Program-made: the position numbers and the translations under genes
Shown here: piece by piece, positions 29,605 through 38,785 of the stretch
Position numbering within the stretch: the stretch's first letter is position 1
How the letters are laid out: every line of letters starts with the position of its first letter
The notes under the pieces: generated by a model
Told to the model about the DNA's origin: nothing
Seen by the model: the letters and a program-made list of their open reading frames with translations, nothing else
Databases searched by the model: none
From: Cyanobacteria bacterium SIG26
Lineage (GTDB): Bacteria; Cyanobacteriota; Vampirovibrionia; Gastranaerophilales; Gastranaerophilaceae
NCBI GenBank assembly: GCA_015152555.1
Contig: SUTS01000004.1
Location: forward strand, 62,001 to 126,000
Length of the DNA stretch: 64,000 bases
Reading direction: 5' to 3'

Positions 29605-31071
29605 TTATTGTTTTATTACGTTTTTTATCTCCGGACTTTCATTAACGTAAGCTGTTAATTGTTTTAATGCCGGTTTGTATGCGTTAACTGTACTTGAACC
29701 ACCTAAGCATCCGCCGGTACAAGCCATAACTTCTATTAGATTACCTAATTCGCAAACCCCATTTTTTGCAAATTTTTTCAAATCTCTGATAGCTTGTTTA
29801 TTTAAGCCGTCAATTATATAAGCTTGAGCTTTTTCTTCATCTTCTAATAATGAATTTACAGCTCCTGCAACACCTCCAATTACTGCAAAGTTTCTAGCTT
29901 GTGCTGAAGATTCTTTTCTAAATTCAGATTCTTCGCAATTTGCAACTTGAACGTTTAGTGCGATAAACCAAGCGCCCAATTCTTCGTAATTTAGAACGTA
30001 ATCAATATTAGGGTTTTGGAATGCTTCGCGCCTTTTTGCAACACAAGGACTGAAAAATACAGTCTTAACTTCCGGTGTTTCTTTTTTTATAAGCTCTGAA
30101 GTGTAATAAGCCGGAGTTTTAGTTTCAGAACGGAATGGTTTTAATTCAGGAATATGTTTGTCAACAAGTTCGTTGTATCCCGCGCAACAAGATGTTGTCA
30201 TAAATTTTTGACCATCTTCCATTCTTTCTTTAAATTCGGCAGCTTCATTTTTTGTAGTTATATCTGCACCTTCTGCAACCTCTACAACGTCAGCAAATCC
30301 TAATGATAGAATTGCTTGTTTAAGTTGTTTTGGAGAACAAGGTAATTGACCAAAAATTGCCGGAGCGACCATTGCAACAAGTTTTTCTCCATTTTTAATT
30401 GATTTTAGGATATCAATAATTTGACTTTTTTCGTGAACAGCGCCAAATGGGCAAGCTGCAACACATTTTCCGCAGGAAATACATTTTTCAAAGTCGATTT
30501 GAGCTAAGCCGTTTTCATCTTTTGCAATTGCTCCAACAGGACATGCATTCTCACAAGGTACGATGATTTTTGCGATTGCTTGGTATGGGCAAACTTGAGC
30601 ACACATTCCGCAATTTTTGCATTTTGCAGGATCGATAACTGATCTACCGTTTTCAACTTTTATTGCTCCAAATTTACAAGCAGATTCACAAGGTCTTGCT
30701 ACACAACCTTGGCACAAATCTGTTACGTAGATTCTTGAAGGTACACAACCTTGACAAGCCGTATGTAATACGGTTAATGGATTTGATTCAGGTGCTTGTC
30801 TTTGCTCAGCTTTCTTTGCAAGAGAAGAAAGCAATTCGCTATCGTCAGCATCTTCGATTGATAAACCAAGTCCCGCAATTGTTCTATCTCTTAAAATAGC
30901 TCTTTCCTTGTGTATACAGCATCTATAAGGTACCTCACTACCTTTTGGACGCATATCATAAGGGATTAATCTTGTACTTTCTTCAAAATTTTCGCCCAAA
31001 TATGATCTAATTAGTCTAACTAATATCTCTCGTTTTAGGTGAGATGTTTGTTTAGGGGTATTAATAGTCAT
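29605..31071 (-). CDS. [FeFe]-hydrogenase large subunit, HydA2/group B-like
   Basis: Ferredoxin clusters (CKNCGMCAQVCPYQA, CISCGKCVAACPFGAV); H-cluster motifs TSCCAGY, SPCVAKR, EVMACTGGCLGG. Confidence 0.87.
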   Translation of the reverse strand: MTINTPKQTSHLKREILVRLIRSYLGENFEESTRLIPYDMRPKGSEVPYRCCIHKERAILRDRTIAGLGLSIEDADDSELLSSLAKKAEQRQAPESNPLTVLHTACQGCVPSRIYVTDLCQGCVARPCESACKFGAIKVENGRSVIDPAKCKNCGMCAQVCPYQAIAKIIVPCENACPVGAIAKDENGLAQIDFEKCISCGKCVAACPFGAVHEKSQIIDILKSIKNGEKLVAMVAPAIFGQLPCSPKQLKQAILSLGFADVVEVAEGADITTKNEAAEFKERMEDGQKFMTTSCCAGYNELVDKHIPELKPFRSETKTPAYYTSELIKKETPEVKTVFFSPCVAKRREAFQNPNIDYVLNYEELGAWFIALNVQVANCEESEFRKESSAQARNFAVIGGVAGAVNSLLEDEEKAQAYIIDGLNKQAIRDLKKFAKNGVCELGNLIEVMACTGGCLGGSSTVNAYKPALKQLTAYVNESPEIKNVIKQ

Positions 31072-31094
31072 TTCTTATTTCCTTTTCTATATTG

Positions 31095-31352
31095 TTATTT
31101 AGCTAGTTTTGCATCAATAGCAGAAATAACTTTTTCTACTGTTGCTTCTTTTATTATATCATTATCTACTTTTACGTAAGGTGCTTTTGAAAATTCCCAA
31201 TCTGTTGCACATAATCCTAAGCATGGAACTCCTGAAACATCGACTTTATCGCCGTATTTTTGAGGAACAATATCAATCAATTCTTGAAGATTTGCAGAAC
31301 CCATAACAAAACAAGTTGTACCTAAACATACTTTAACACTAATTTTTTCCAT
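31095..31352 (-). CDS. (2Fe-2S) thioredoxin-like ferredoxin (NuoE-like)
   Basis: KVCLGTTCFVMGSANLQEL...VSGVPCLGLCATDWEFSKAPYVKVD. Confidence 0.85.
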   Translation of the reverse strand: MEKISVKVCLGTTCFVMGSANLQELIDIVPQKYGDKVDVSGVPCLGLCATDWEFSKAPYVKVDNDIIKEATVEKVISAIDAKLAK

Positions 31353-31379
31353 TTTTCTACCTTCCTTTTGTAGATATTT

Positions 31380-32543
31380 CTACATGTACTGTACACTAAC
31401 TTTTTTAAAATATTTATCCTGTAATACGATAGCCATTTTTTTTATGATGTTTTTTCTGATTTCGATTTCTACCGGCAATGCAGGATTATAATGTGCTTGA
31501 TTTAGTTTTGCACCTACCATAAAGTTGATACAATCACTATCTAATAAGAATTTTATCAGCTTCCCGGCAGCATTGTCAATATCTAATTTGCCGGAGTCTA
31601 AGTATTCTAATGCCTCGGTAAGTGTTAATATACCTTCAGTTACCAAGTCAACTCCGTCCATGTAAGAGCAACTTGGTAATTTGCCGATACTGATTTCTTT
31701 ATCCATTGTAATAGGCAAATTTAATTCTCTTGATATTAAGTTGGCGGTTGTTCCCCCACAGATTGCTTTTTTGCCTGTAAAATCTTGGAATATTTTAGCA
31801 TACTCAGGGTCTTTTTTTTGATTAAACGGCGGACCTGTAAATACTAATGAGGTTCTTGGTTCTCTAAAATACAAAACACATGCTGAAATGTCATCTTTTG
31901 GTAATCTGTCAGTTTCGATGTTCTTTGTCTGCCTTATTATATAAGCCGATAAGTCGGAGCTTGAAATTTCAGGTTCTTCTTGAAGTTTTGATAATACTAA
32001 ATTGATTAATCCTTCACGACGTAAGCCTAGTTTTAATCTTCCGTTACCTAAGCCACATTGTGTGACTCCATCAGAACAAAAAATCAATCTATCGCCTAGT
32101 TCTAATTTGATTTTATAACTTTTTAAACATCGGTTTTTGAAGGTCTTTGATGGGATTGTTTCAAATGGTGGTTCCAGAACTTCTCCGTTTCTAATCCATA
32201 AAAATTCCGGATTACCTTCTTCAATAATTTTAGCGTAACCATCATCATTCACGTCAATAATTGAAAATGTAGAATAACTTATTTTTCTCACTTGGCAAAC
32301 AGGTAATGAGTTCATAACAATTTCTGCTGCGTGTCTTATCGGAATTTCTTGTTTTTCTATGAATTTTAAAAGCATTGTAGCTGTCATACAAGATAATATA
32401 TTTGCTTTAATACCGCTTCCCAAACCATCGGAAAGTACTGCGATTAATTTAGCTTCATCGGGATATCTTTTGGAAACAAAATAATCACCAAAAGCATTTT
32501 GGTTATATTTTTTTACTTGATTGCAGTCAATGTCGATAAACAC
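31380..32543 (-). CDS. SpoIIE-type PP2C serine phosphatase
   Basis: AVLSDGLGSGIKANILSCMTATMLLKF...GDRLIFCSDGVTQCGLG. Confidence 0.85.
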   Translation of the reverse strand: MFIDIDCNQVKKYNQNAFGDYFVSKRYPDEAKLIAVLSDGLGSGIKANILSCMTATMLLKFIEKQEIPIRHAAEIVMNSLPVCQVRKISYSTFSIIDVNDDGYAKIIEEGNPEFLWIRNGEVLEPPFETIPSKTFKNRCLKSYKIKLELGDRLIFCSDGVTQCGLGNGRLKLGLRREGLINLVLSKLQEEPEISSSDLSAYIIRQTKNIETDRLPKDDISACVLYFREPRTSLVFTGPPFNQKKDPEYAKIFQDFTGKKAICGGTTANLISRELNLPITMDKEISIGKLPSCSYMDGVDLVTEGILTLTEALEYLDSGKLDIDNAAGKLIKFLLDSDCINFMVGAKLNQAHYNPALPVEIEIRKNIIKKMAIVLQDKYFKKVSVQYM

Positions 32544-34261
32544 TATTTGTCTCCTTCGTTTTTATCGTCATAATCATTTGCGATGGAGTTCAATAACGTT
32601 TCAGTTTCAACCATGTGTTCTCCCAGTAAGCAGGCAATTTCTTGAACGATAGATATGTTTTTCGAGATAACTTCTTTTGCTTTTTCTGATATTTTTTCTC
32701 GATTTGTTTCTGTTTGAGTTACATCAGTAATGATTGCTCCGACTATTTCATTAGGTTCAATAGTAAAGGCATTGATATCATAAAGTCTGTTATTTACGTT
32801 GTAGTGTTCTTTATGTAAATCTTTACCAGTTTTTAGTATTGTTCTGAAAAGGTCAGAAAATTCTACAATTCTATCAATAGCTGCGCCTGTCATTCCGTCA
32901 GGTCTTGCTTTAAATATTTCATACATTTCACCAGTAAACATTTTCATAAAGCTATCGTTTGCTTCAATAATATTCATGTTATTGTCGACCATAACGATTG
33001 CCGCAGGCATACATCTAAGCATTGCAGCAGCTTTTCGCATTGCAATTTTTCTCATATAAGAAATGCACATTGAAGATTCTGCAACACCGTCTAATAGCGC
33101 GACTGCAAGTTCTCTACAGGAAGAATAGCCGCAACCTCCGCAGTTTAGTTCGTCTTCTTCTGTGTGCTTACCTATTTTTTTGAGTGTTTTTTGGATTTCT
33201 TCTATTGTGTATTTTGAAGTTCTGACTTCTTTTGAAGAGTAATCGCATTCGACAACTGTTTGAGCTTTTGTTGGTATAGATTCTCTGGTTTTAACTTTAT
33301 ACATTACATCAGAAATAGAACTAATACTTGCTTTTTGGGATGCAATACAAGGTCCGGTAATACATCCGGATTCGCATGCTAAAGCTTCCACAAATACCGG
33401 CATTTCGAGTTTATCGGCATCTAAGTTTTCTAATGCTCTGTCAAATGCTGATATTGTACAGATTTCCATAAGTTGAACATTTGGTTTAACCCCGATTTTT
33501 TTGATTGTTTGATTCATTCCGCCATTGATTGGGTATAAAGTTCCTTCATGTGCACTGTATGGTACAAATTCAAAATCATTTTCTTTTTTTATTTTAGTTA
33601 AATCATCGATTTCGTCTGCAATCCAAATTTTTAATTCTTCAAAGGTTAAGGATACATCTATTAATCCATCATCTTCATCCGCTTCATTTTTTTTACCGAT
33701 ACATGGACCGATGAATACAACTGCAATATCCTTACCGTATGTTTCTTTCAGCATTTTTGCGTGAGTTTTTGCAGGGGAACCTATTGGGGTAATATATTTT
33801 GCATATTCCGGTTTATATTGTCTAATATAGTCTACAATTACCGGGCACGCGCTTGAAATCCATAATCCGTGCTCCATATTATTAAGCATTTCTGCGGTTT
33901 TAATTGATACCTCTTGAGCACCTATTGCGGTTTCGGAAACTTCTTTAAATCCAAGTTTTTTTAAAATAGCAATCATTTTCTTTGCAGAGTTTTCAAAAAC
34001 TGATCGCCAAGATGGTGCTAAAGAGACATATACGTCTTTTTGTGCAATTAGTAAATTTTTAACTTTTTCAAGGTCTGCTCGTACGCATTTTGCATTTGCA
34101 GGACAAACCTTTACACAGTTTCCGCATGAAATACATTTTTCGGGTATAACCGAAGCGTGATTGTTTTCTATTTTAATAGCTTTAACCGGACATTCTCGGA
34201 CGCAGCGATAGCAATCGTGACATTCGTTTATTAAAGTATAAACCGGATTTTGATTATTCAT
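32543..34261 (-). CDS. Sensory-type [FeFe]-hydrogenase homologue (HydS/group C-like) with PAS domain
   Basis: N-terminal 2[4Fe-4S], SSACPVIVDYIRQYKPEY, GPCIGKKNEAD, EALACESGCITGPC, CGGCGYSSCRELA Fe-S module, PAS-like IVMVDNNMNIIEANDSFMKMF; GTG start overlaps downstream stop-frame. Confidence 0.87.
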   Translation of the reverse strand: MNNQNPVYTLINECHDCYRCVRECPVKAIKIENNHASVIPEKCISCGNCVKVCPANAKCVRADLEKVKNLLIAQKDVYVSLAPSWRSVFENSAKKMIAILKKLGFKEVSETAIGAQEVSIKTAEMLNNMEHGLWISSACPVIVDYIRQYKPEYAKYITPIGSPAKTHAKMLKETYGKDIAVVFIGPCIGKKNEADEDDGLIDVSLTFEELKIWIADEIDDLTKIKKENDFEFVPYSAHEGTLYPINGGMNQTIKKIGVKPNVQLMEICTISAFDRALENLDADKLEMPVFVEALACESGCITGPCIASQKASISSISDVMYKVKTRESIPTKAQTVVECDYSSKEVRTSKYTIEEIQKTLKKIGKHTEEDELNCGGCGYSSCRELAVALLDGVAESSMCISYMRKIAMRKAAAMLRCMPAAIVMVDNNMNIIEANDSFMKMFTGEMYEIFKARPDGMTGAAIDRIVEFSDLFRTILKTGKDLHKEHYNVNNRLYDINAFTIEPNEIVGAIITDVTQTETNREKISEKAKEVISKNISIVQEIACLLGEHMVETETLLNSIANDYDDKNEGDK

Positions 34262-34283
34262 TTTTTTAACCCCAATTATTTAG

Positions 34284-34616
34284 TTATTTTTTGCACACTA
34301 AAGATGATAATATTTCTTCTAATTTTTCTATATTTACTTCGGTATATTTTTTGTCATTTATATATATATTTGGACCACAACCACAGTCTTCCGTACATAA
34401 ACCGCCGACCAATTCAATTTGAGCATCCAAATTGTTTTCTTGAATATAGTTTTCTAAAAAATTTAAATTATCAAGATTTCCGCGAGCGAAACACGAACTT
34501 CCCATACAAACTTTTATATTATGTTTTGCCATATCTTCCTCTCTATTTATATTTTGTATTTTATTATACAAAATTCGATTTAGCAAGAATTTAATATTAT
34601 AAATAAAGACTCCCAA
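34284..34616 (-). CDS. (2Fe-2S) ferredoxin domain protein (NuoE-like)
   Basis: HNIKVCMGSSCFARGNLDNLNFLENYI...LVGGLCTEDCGCGPNIYINDKKY; start probably MAKHNIK (about 34532). Confidence 0.8.
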   Translation of the reverse strand: MGVFIYNIKFLLNRILYNKIQNINREEDMAKHNIKVCMGSSCFARGNLDNLNFLENYIQENNLDAQIELVGGLCTEDCGCGPNIYINDKKYTEVNIEKLEEILSSLVCKK

Positions 34617-34634
34617 TATTGGAAGTCTTTATTT
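34601..34634 (-). terminator. Hairpin terminator
   Basis: aaataaagact ... agtctttattt. Confidence 0.6.
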
Positions 34635-34663
34635 ATACGCGAAGCCATTATGTTTTAGACAAA

Positions 34664-37600
34664 TTATTTCATCGCTTTTAGGCGTTGAGAAGAATCCATT
34701 TGTTTTAATACTTTGCGGTTATACAAGCCGAACTGTTTGTTACCGCGATACACAACTTCGTGCGAATGAACCTCATCTTCATTGTCTTTGTGGGCAAAGA
34801 ACCAACCTTTTTTACTTCCATCTTTTACTGTTTCATACGGACAATCATGACCTAGTGCCCAACGGAATCCACCACTTAATGAAATACCATTTCTTCCTCC
34901 ACTATGTATCATAGCTTGTGCAAATCCCATAAAGTGATCTTTGAATCGTTTTTGTACACCTACACCATATTGTACGTATGGTTTAATACTCATTGATGGT
35001 AATTTTATACCATTTGCAGTTCCTTCTGATTTACCCATCAAATTCCATACCATATTTACACCGATATATGGTTGCCAGCCATTTTTAGTATTACCAATAA
35101 GCCTTACCCCTGGTGACAATTGAATCAAATGGAACGGATCGTTTTTAATTTTTACACCTGCAGCATTTGTATAATCAAACGCATTTGAGAATGTATAGCT
35201 TGTTATCATACTTGGTTGGAATATCAATTTGCCTTCTCTAAGCTCAATATTATATCCGGTTTTGTTGGCTACACCACCCAACAACATTGTATAATTATCA
35301 TTACCGTACATATGACTATTTTGAGCAACTGAGGCACCGGCAGATAATGTTGTTGCAGTAAAGAAATTGTTTTTATACAACGTTAATGTTCCACCAATCA
35401 AACCTCCGTTTTGGTAAGAATCAACACCATTGAATCGTTGAGATGCTCCGTGGTATCCGACATAACCTGTAAAAATTCTATCCCAACCTTTTCCAATAGT
35501 TTTGATATCTGTATCAAAACCAATTAATGTACCATAAGATATATTTGACACTTTTGGACCGTTTTTAAGTGGTACGCTTTCAAAAGTTGCATAAGGTTTT
35601 ACCCAAGCACTACCTTCATCATTCTTACTATACAATGGGGAGAATGTTCCTACAGTTGCGGCATCTCCTGTTGGCGATAATGCATATTTATTATTATCAC
35701 GATAAACCATACGCTCCATGTACGGAATGTTCATGAAGTTTTCTGCGTTTTGGAATGAATAACGCATAACATTACCAATTGTAGCTGAAGCACCAACTGC
35801 TGACATCGCTGAAGTACCTAATACCGCAGGGTTGAATGAATCTGACATATTACCTGTTGTACCACCATCGGTTAAACCACCTGATGGTGATTGTGTAATT
35901 ATTCTATCACCTTTTGCAAACAAGAAATAACCGCCATCACCTTTGCCATCATACTGATTTATATTATCGTAAGCTACATTGTATTTATAAATAGGCGTGT
36001 ACACCGCTGTTTGGAAATTTGAATCAGGTAAATCACCTGTTCCGCCTCCAATTGCATTTACTACATTATTTTTTAAATCAGGTTGTGCAAAATAAACTGC
36101 TGTTAAGTTCTCATTTTGATTAGCATCTGATAATAAGTTAATCCCTGTAACATGGACATTACCTGTATGCTGACCGTATGATTCAGCGGTAAATCTATCC
36201 ATTACTTTATTTTCAAGATCTACATCCACGTGCATAACTGTATCACCGACAACTGATAAATTATTTAAAGCAGAAACCCCGACTTGATTATTTATCATAT
36301 TCAAAGTACCGGAATGTAAGTTTAAATTGTTTCCATCTAATACGTTGTCTCGAGTTGATAAATTTAATTTTACAGAATAAAGATTAATGTCAGCCAAACC
36401 TTGAGTCGCATTAATAGTTTCAGCGTTAATATTATCATTCAAGTAGACTATGCCATTTTCATCACCTTTGAAATTTAGGGTGTAAGAATCTTGACCTGAA
36501 ATTTTATCGTTTATCACAAAGGTTGAATTGTTAGCAACAATATTCAAATTAGTATTCTCACCCATATATATAGCTTGATAATCTTTATCGCCATTTCCTG
36601 TTTGAATATAGTTTCCGCTAATTAAACTTGTAACATTATCTGAAATTAAGCTAATATCTTTTTTAGAATAGATAGCACCACCTTTTGCAATACCATCAGT
36701 ATCAACTTTTGCATAGTTACTAATGAACGATGCATTTGTTATAGCATCAAATTGTCCATCGTTATAAATCGCACCACCCAAAGCTTCTGTTTTACCTTGA
36801 GCATAGTTATCAACAAAATTACCAATAACCTCTTCTATTAGGGAATCTCTGTTAAATATTGCACCACCATAAGCAACTGAATTCAAAGATTTTGCATAGT
36901 TTCCAATGAAGTTACTTTTCATCAAGCCAATAGATGCTCCTGCTTGACCGACATAAGCTCCGGCTTTAGCTTCTGCATCTCTTGAATATACATAATTTCG
37001 AATAAAGTCACCATGCACTTCACCAATAATACCACCTGCATCGTAGAAGTTAGAAATCGCACCGCCTGATACTATTGATTGATTACTTTCTACATAGTTA
37101 CCAATAAAATTACCTATAACCTTATGTAAAGGCTGACCATTACATTGGTCGTGTGAAATCGCGCCACCCCAACTTTGATATTGAAAATCAAAAGCATCTG
37201 TTACAACTGACTTATCATTTTTAATATAATTACCGATAAAATCACCTTTTATAAGCTCAATGCCCCTTCCTTCATCAGTGATAGCACCACCGTGAGTCGT
37301 TGCGTGGTTACCGATAAAATTAGCCTCAATAACCTTAAATAAAGGTCCCGACAACGCCCCAGAACCTTTACCTGAAGAGTTGTTTATGAAGTTACCTTTC
37401 AAATAGTCACCTGTTACCCAATACAAAGCACCACCTGAAGTATTTGCATGGTTACCAATAAAATCACCATAAATTTCTTTAATGGTACCTATACCTATTG
37501 CACCACCAGTATCTGCACTGTTACCAATAAAGTCGCCATAGAGATAATCTATAGTTGATCTCTCATTTTCAATAGCTCCGCCTCTAGACATTGTTTTGTT

Positions 37601-38647
37601 ATTTACGAATACACCCTTTATTGTCCCGATGTGACCACCTGAAACGTTAGAAATAGCCGTACCGTGGTACCAAGTAATTGAATTACCTATAAAAATACCT
37701 TCAATTGAATCAATCGTTCCTGTATTAAATATACCAGCACCTTGAGCTTCGGTAAAGTTATTGATGAAATTCCCTTTTATACTACCTATATGTCCCGAAT
37801 TTTGGATTACACCTGGTAAATACCCGCCCAAAGAAGTAGGATGATCTCCTTTATTATTAACAAAATCACCAATTATACTATTTATTGTTCCGCTATTATT
37901 TATTGCAACACCACCTGACCAGCTCACACCATTAGCAAGATGATTGTCGTAAAAATTGGCCTTTATATCTCCTAATTTACCGGAATTATTTATCGCAGTC
38001 CCATTGCCTGCATAACTTAAACCATAGAAATTACCCGTAATAAGTGTATCCGATAAATCTAGCTTATTATCAATACGAGAATTTGAAGGTCCTAAAGAAA
38101 GATTATTGCTAATAGTGATACCATTTTTTTGATCAAATTTATCTTTTTCTACTTGAGTTAATGTACCCTGCATATATTGATAATAGTCATCACGATCTAT
38201 AAAATTATAATATCTTGTATCAGCTCCAGAACCTAAAAATCTAACTTCGTCTTTTAAAGTTAATTGTAGAGTTTTTTCTGCGATTTCGTTGTATGATATT
38301 TGTTTGTAAATAGCTCCAGCAACTAAATTTTCTTTTGCAACTTCTAAACCTGTGTTTAAATCAAAGTATCTTGTTGCATTAACCAGATCATAAGATTGAA
38401 TCGTATCGTTAGCTTTATTTGTCGTGCCTGATAGCGTTGTCAGTGTGTATGCACTCCGTTGCATTTCGCCGACAATATTTAAATCTTGTAAATTTATTGA
38501 ATCTAGAGTTGGCGGTGTTAAATCTATATTTTTTGCGGATACGTCATCACTTGTGGATAAACAAGCGCTAGCCATTACTGCTGCTAATACCCCTCTTTTA
38601 ATGTTGTTTTTGTATTTCTCAAAGCAAATAGCGTTATTATTTTTCAT
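34664..38647 (-). CDS. Autotransporter with Pmp-like GGAI/FxxN repeats (paralogue)
   Basis: 1327 aa; same repeats and a barrel closely similar to 24708-29417. Confidence 0.88.
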   Translation of the reverse strand: MKNNNAICFEKYKNNIKRGVLAAVMASACLSTSDDVSAKNIDLTPPTLDSINLQDLNIVGEMQRSAYTLTTLSGTTNKANDTIQSYDLVNATRYFDLNTGLEVAKENLVAGAIYKQISYNEIAEKTLQLTLKDEVRFLGSGADTRYYNFIDRDDYYQYMQGTLTQVEKDKFDQKNGITISNNLSLGPSNSRIDNKLDLSDTLITGNFYGLSYAGNGTAINNSGKLGDIKANFYDNHLANGVSWSGGVAINNSGTINSIIGDFVNNKGDHPTSLGGYLPGVIQNSGHIGSIKGNFINNFTEAQGAGIFNTGTIDSIEGIFIGNSITWYHGTAISNVSGGHIGTIKGVFVNNKTMSRGGAIENERSTIDYLYGDFIGNSADTGGAIGIGTIKEIYGDFIGNHANTSGGALYWVTGDYLKGNFINNSSGKGSGALSGPLFKVIEANFIGNHATTHGGAITDEGRGIELIKGDFIGNYIKNDKSVVTDAFDFQYQSWGGAISHDQCNGQPLHKVIGNFIGNYVESNQSIVSGGAISNFYDAGGIIGEVHGDFIRNYVYSRDAEAKAGAYVGQAGASIGLMKSNFIGNYAKSLNSVAYGGAIFNRDSLIEEVIGNFVDNYAQGKTEALGGAIYNDGQFDAITNASFISNYAKVDTDGIAKGGAIYSKKDISLISDNVTSLISGNYIQTGNGDKDYQAIYMGENTNLNIVANNSTFVINDKISGQDSYTLNFKGDENGIVYLNDNINAETINATQGLADINLYSVKLNLSTRDNVLDGNNLNLHSGTLNMINNQVGVSALNNLSVVGDTVMHVDVDLENKVMDRFTAESYGQHTGNVHVTGINLLSDANQNENLTAVYFAQPDLKNNVVNAIGGGTGDLPDSNFQTAVYTPIYKYNVAYDNINQYDGKGDGGYFLFAKGDRIITQSPSGGLTDGGTTGNMSDSFNPAVLGTSAMSAVGASATIGNVMRYSFQNAENFMNIPYMERMVYRDNNKYALSPTGDAATVGTFSPLYSKNDEGSAWVKPYATFESVPLKNGPKVSNISYGTLIGFDTDIKTIGKGWDRIFTGYVGYHGASQRFNGVDSYQNGGLIGGTLTLYKNNFFTATTLSAGASVAQNSHMYGNDNYTMLLGGVANKTGYNIELREGKLIFQPSMITSYTFSNAFDYTNAAGVKIKNDPFHLIQLSPGVRLIGNTKNGWQPYIGVNMVWNLMGKSEGTANGIKLPSMSIKPYVQYGVGVQKRFKDHFMGFAQAMIHSGGRNGISLSGGFRWALGHDCPYETVKDGSKKGWFFAHKDNEDEVHSHEVVYRGNKQFGLYNRKVLKQMDSSQRLKAMK

Positions 38648-38722
38648 TTTTATATCTTCCTATAGTCTCTTCTTATTGTATTTAAGTAAATATGAGGTCA
38701 ATATTAAAACACTACTACAAAT

Positions 38723-38762
38723 AAAAGAGAGGGAAATCAATCTTTTAGTCGATTTCCCTCTC
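38723..38762 (-). terminator. Terminator of nrdJ
   Basis: gagagggaaatc ... gatttccctctc. Confidence 0.8.
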
Positions 38763-38785
38763 ATGTAATTGTTGTTATGGTTGAC

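Noticed and set aside
34250-34594. 114-aa + strand ORF
   Set aside because: Antisense to the conserved 2Fe-2S ferredoxin gene 34284-34616
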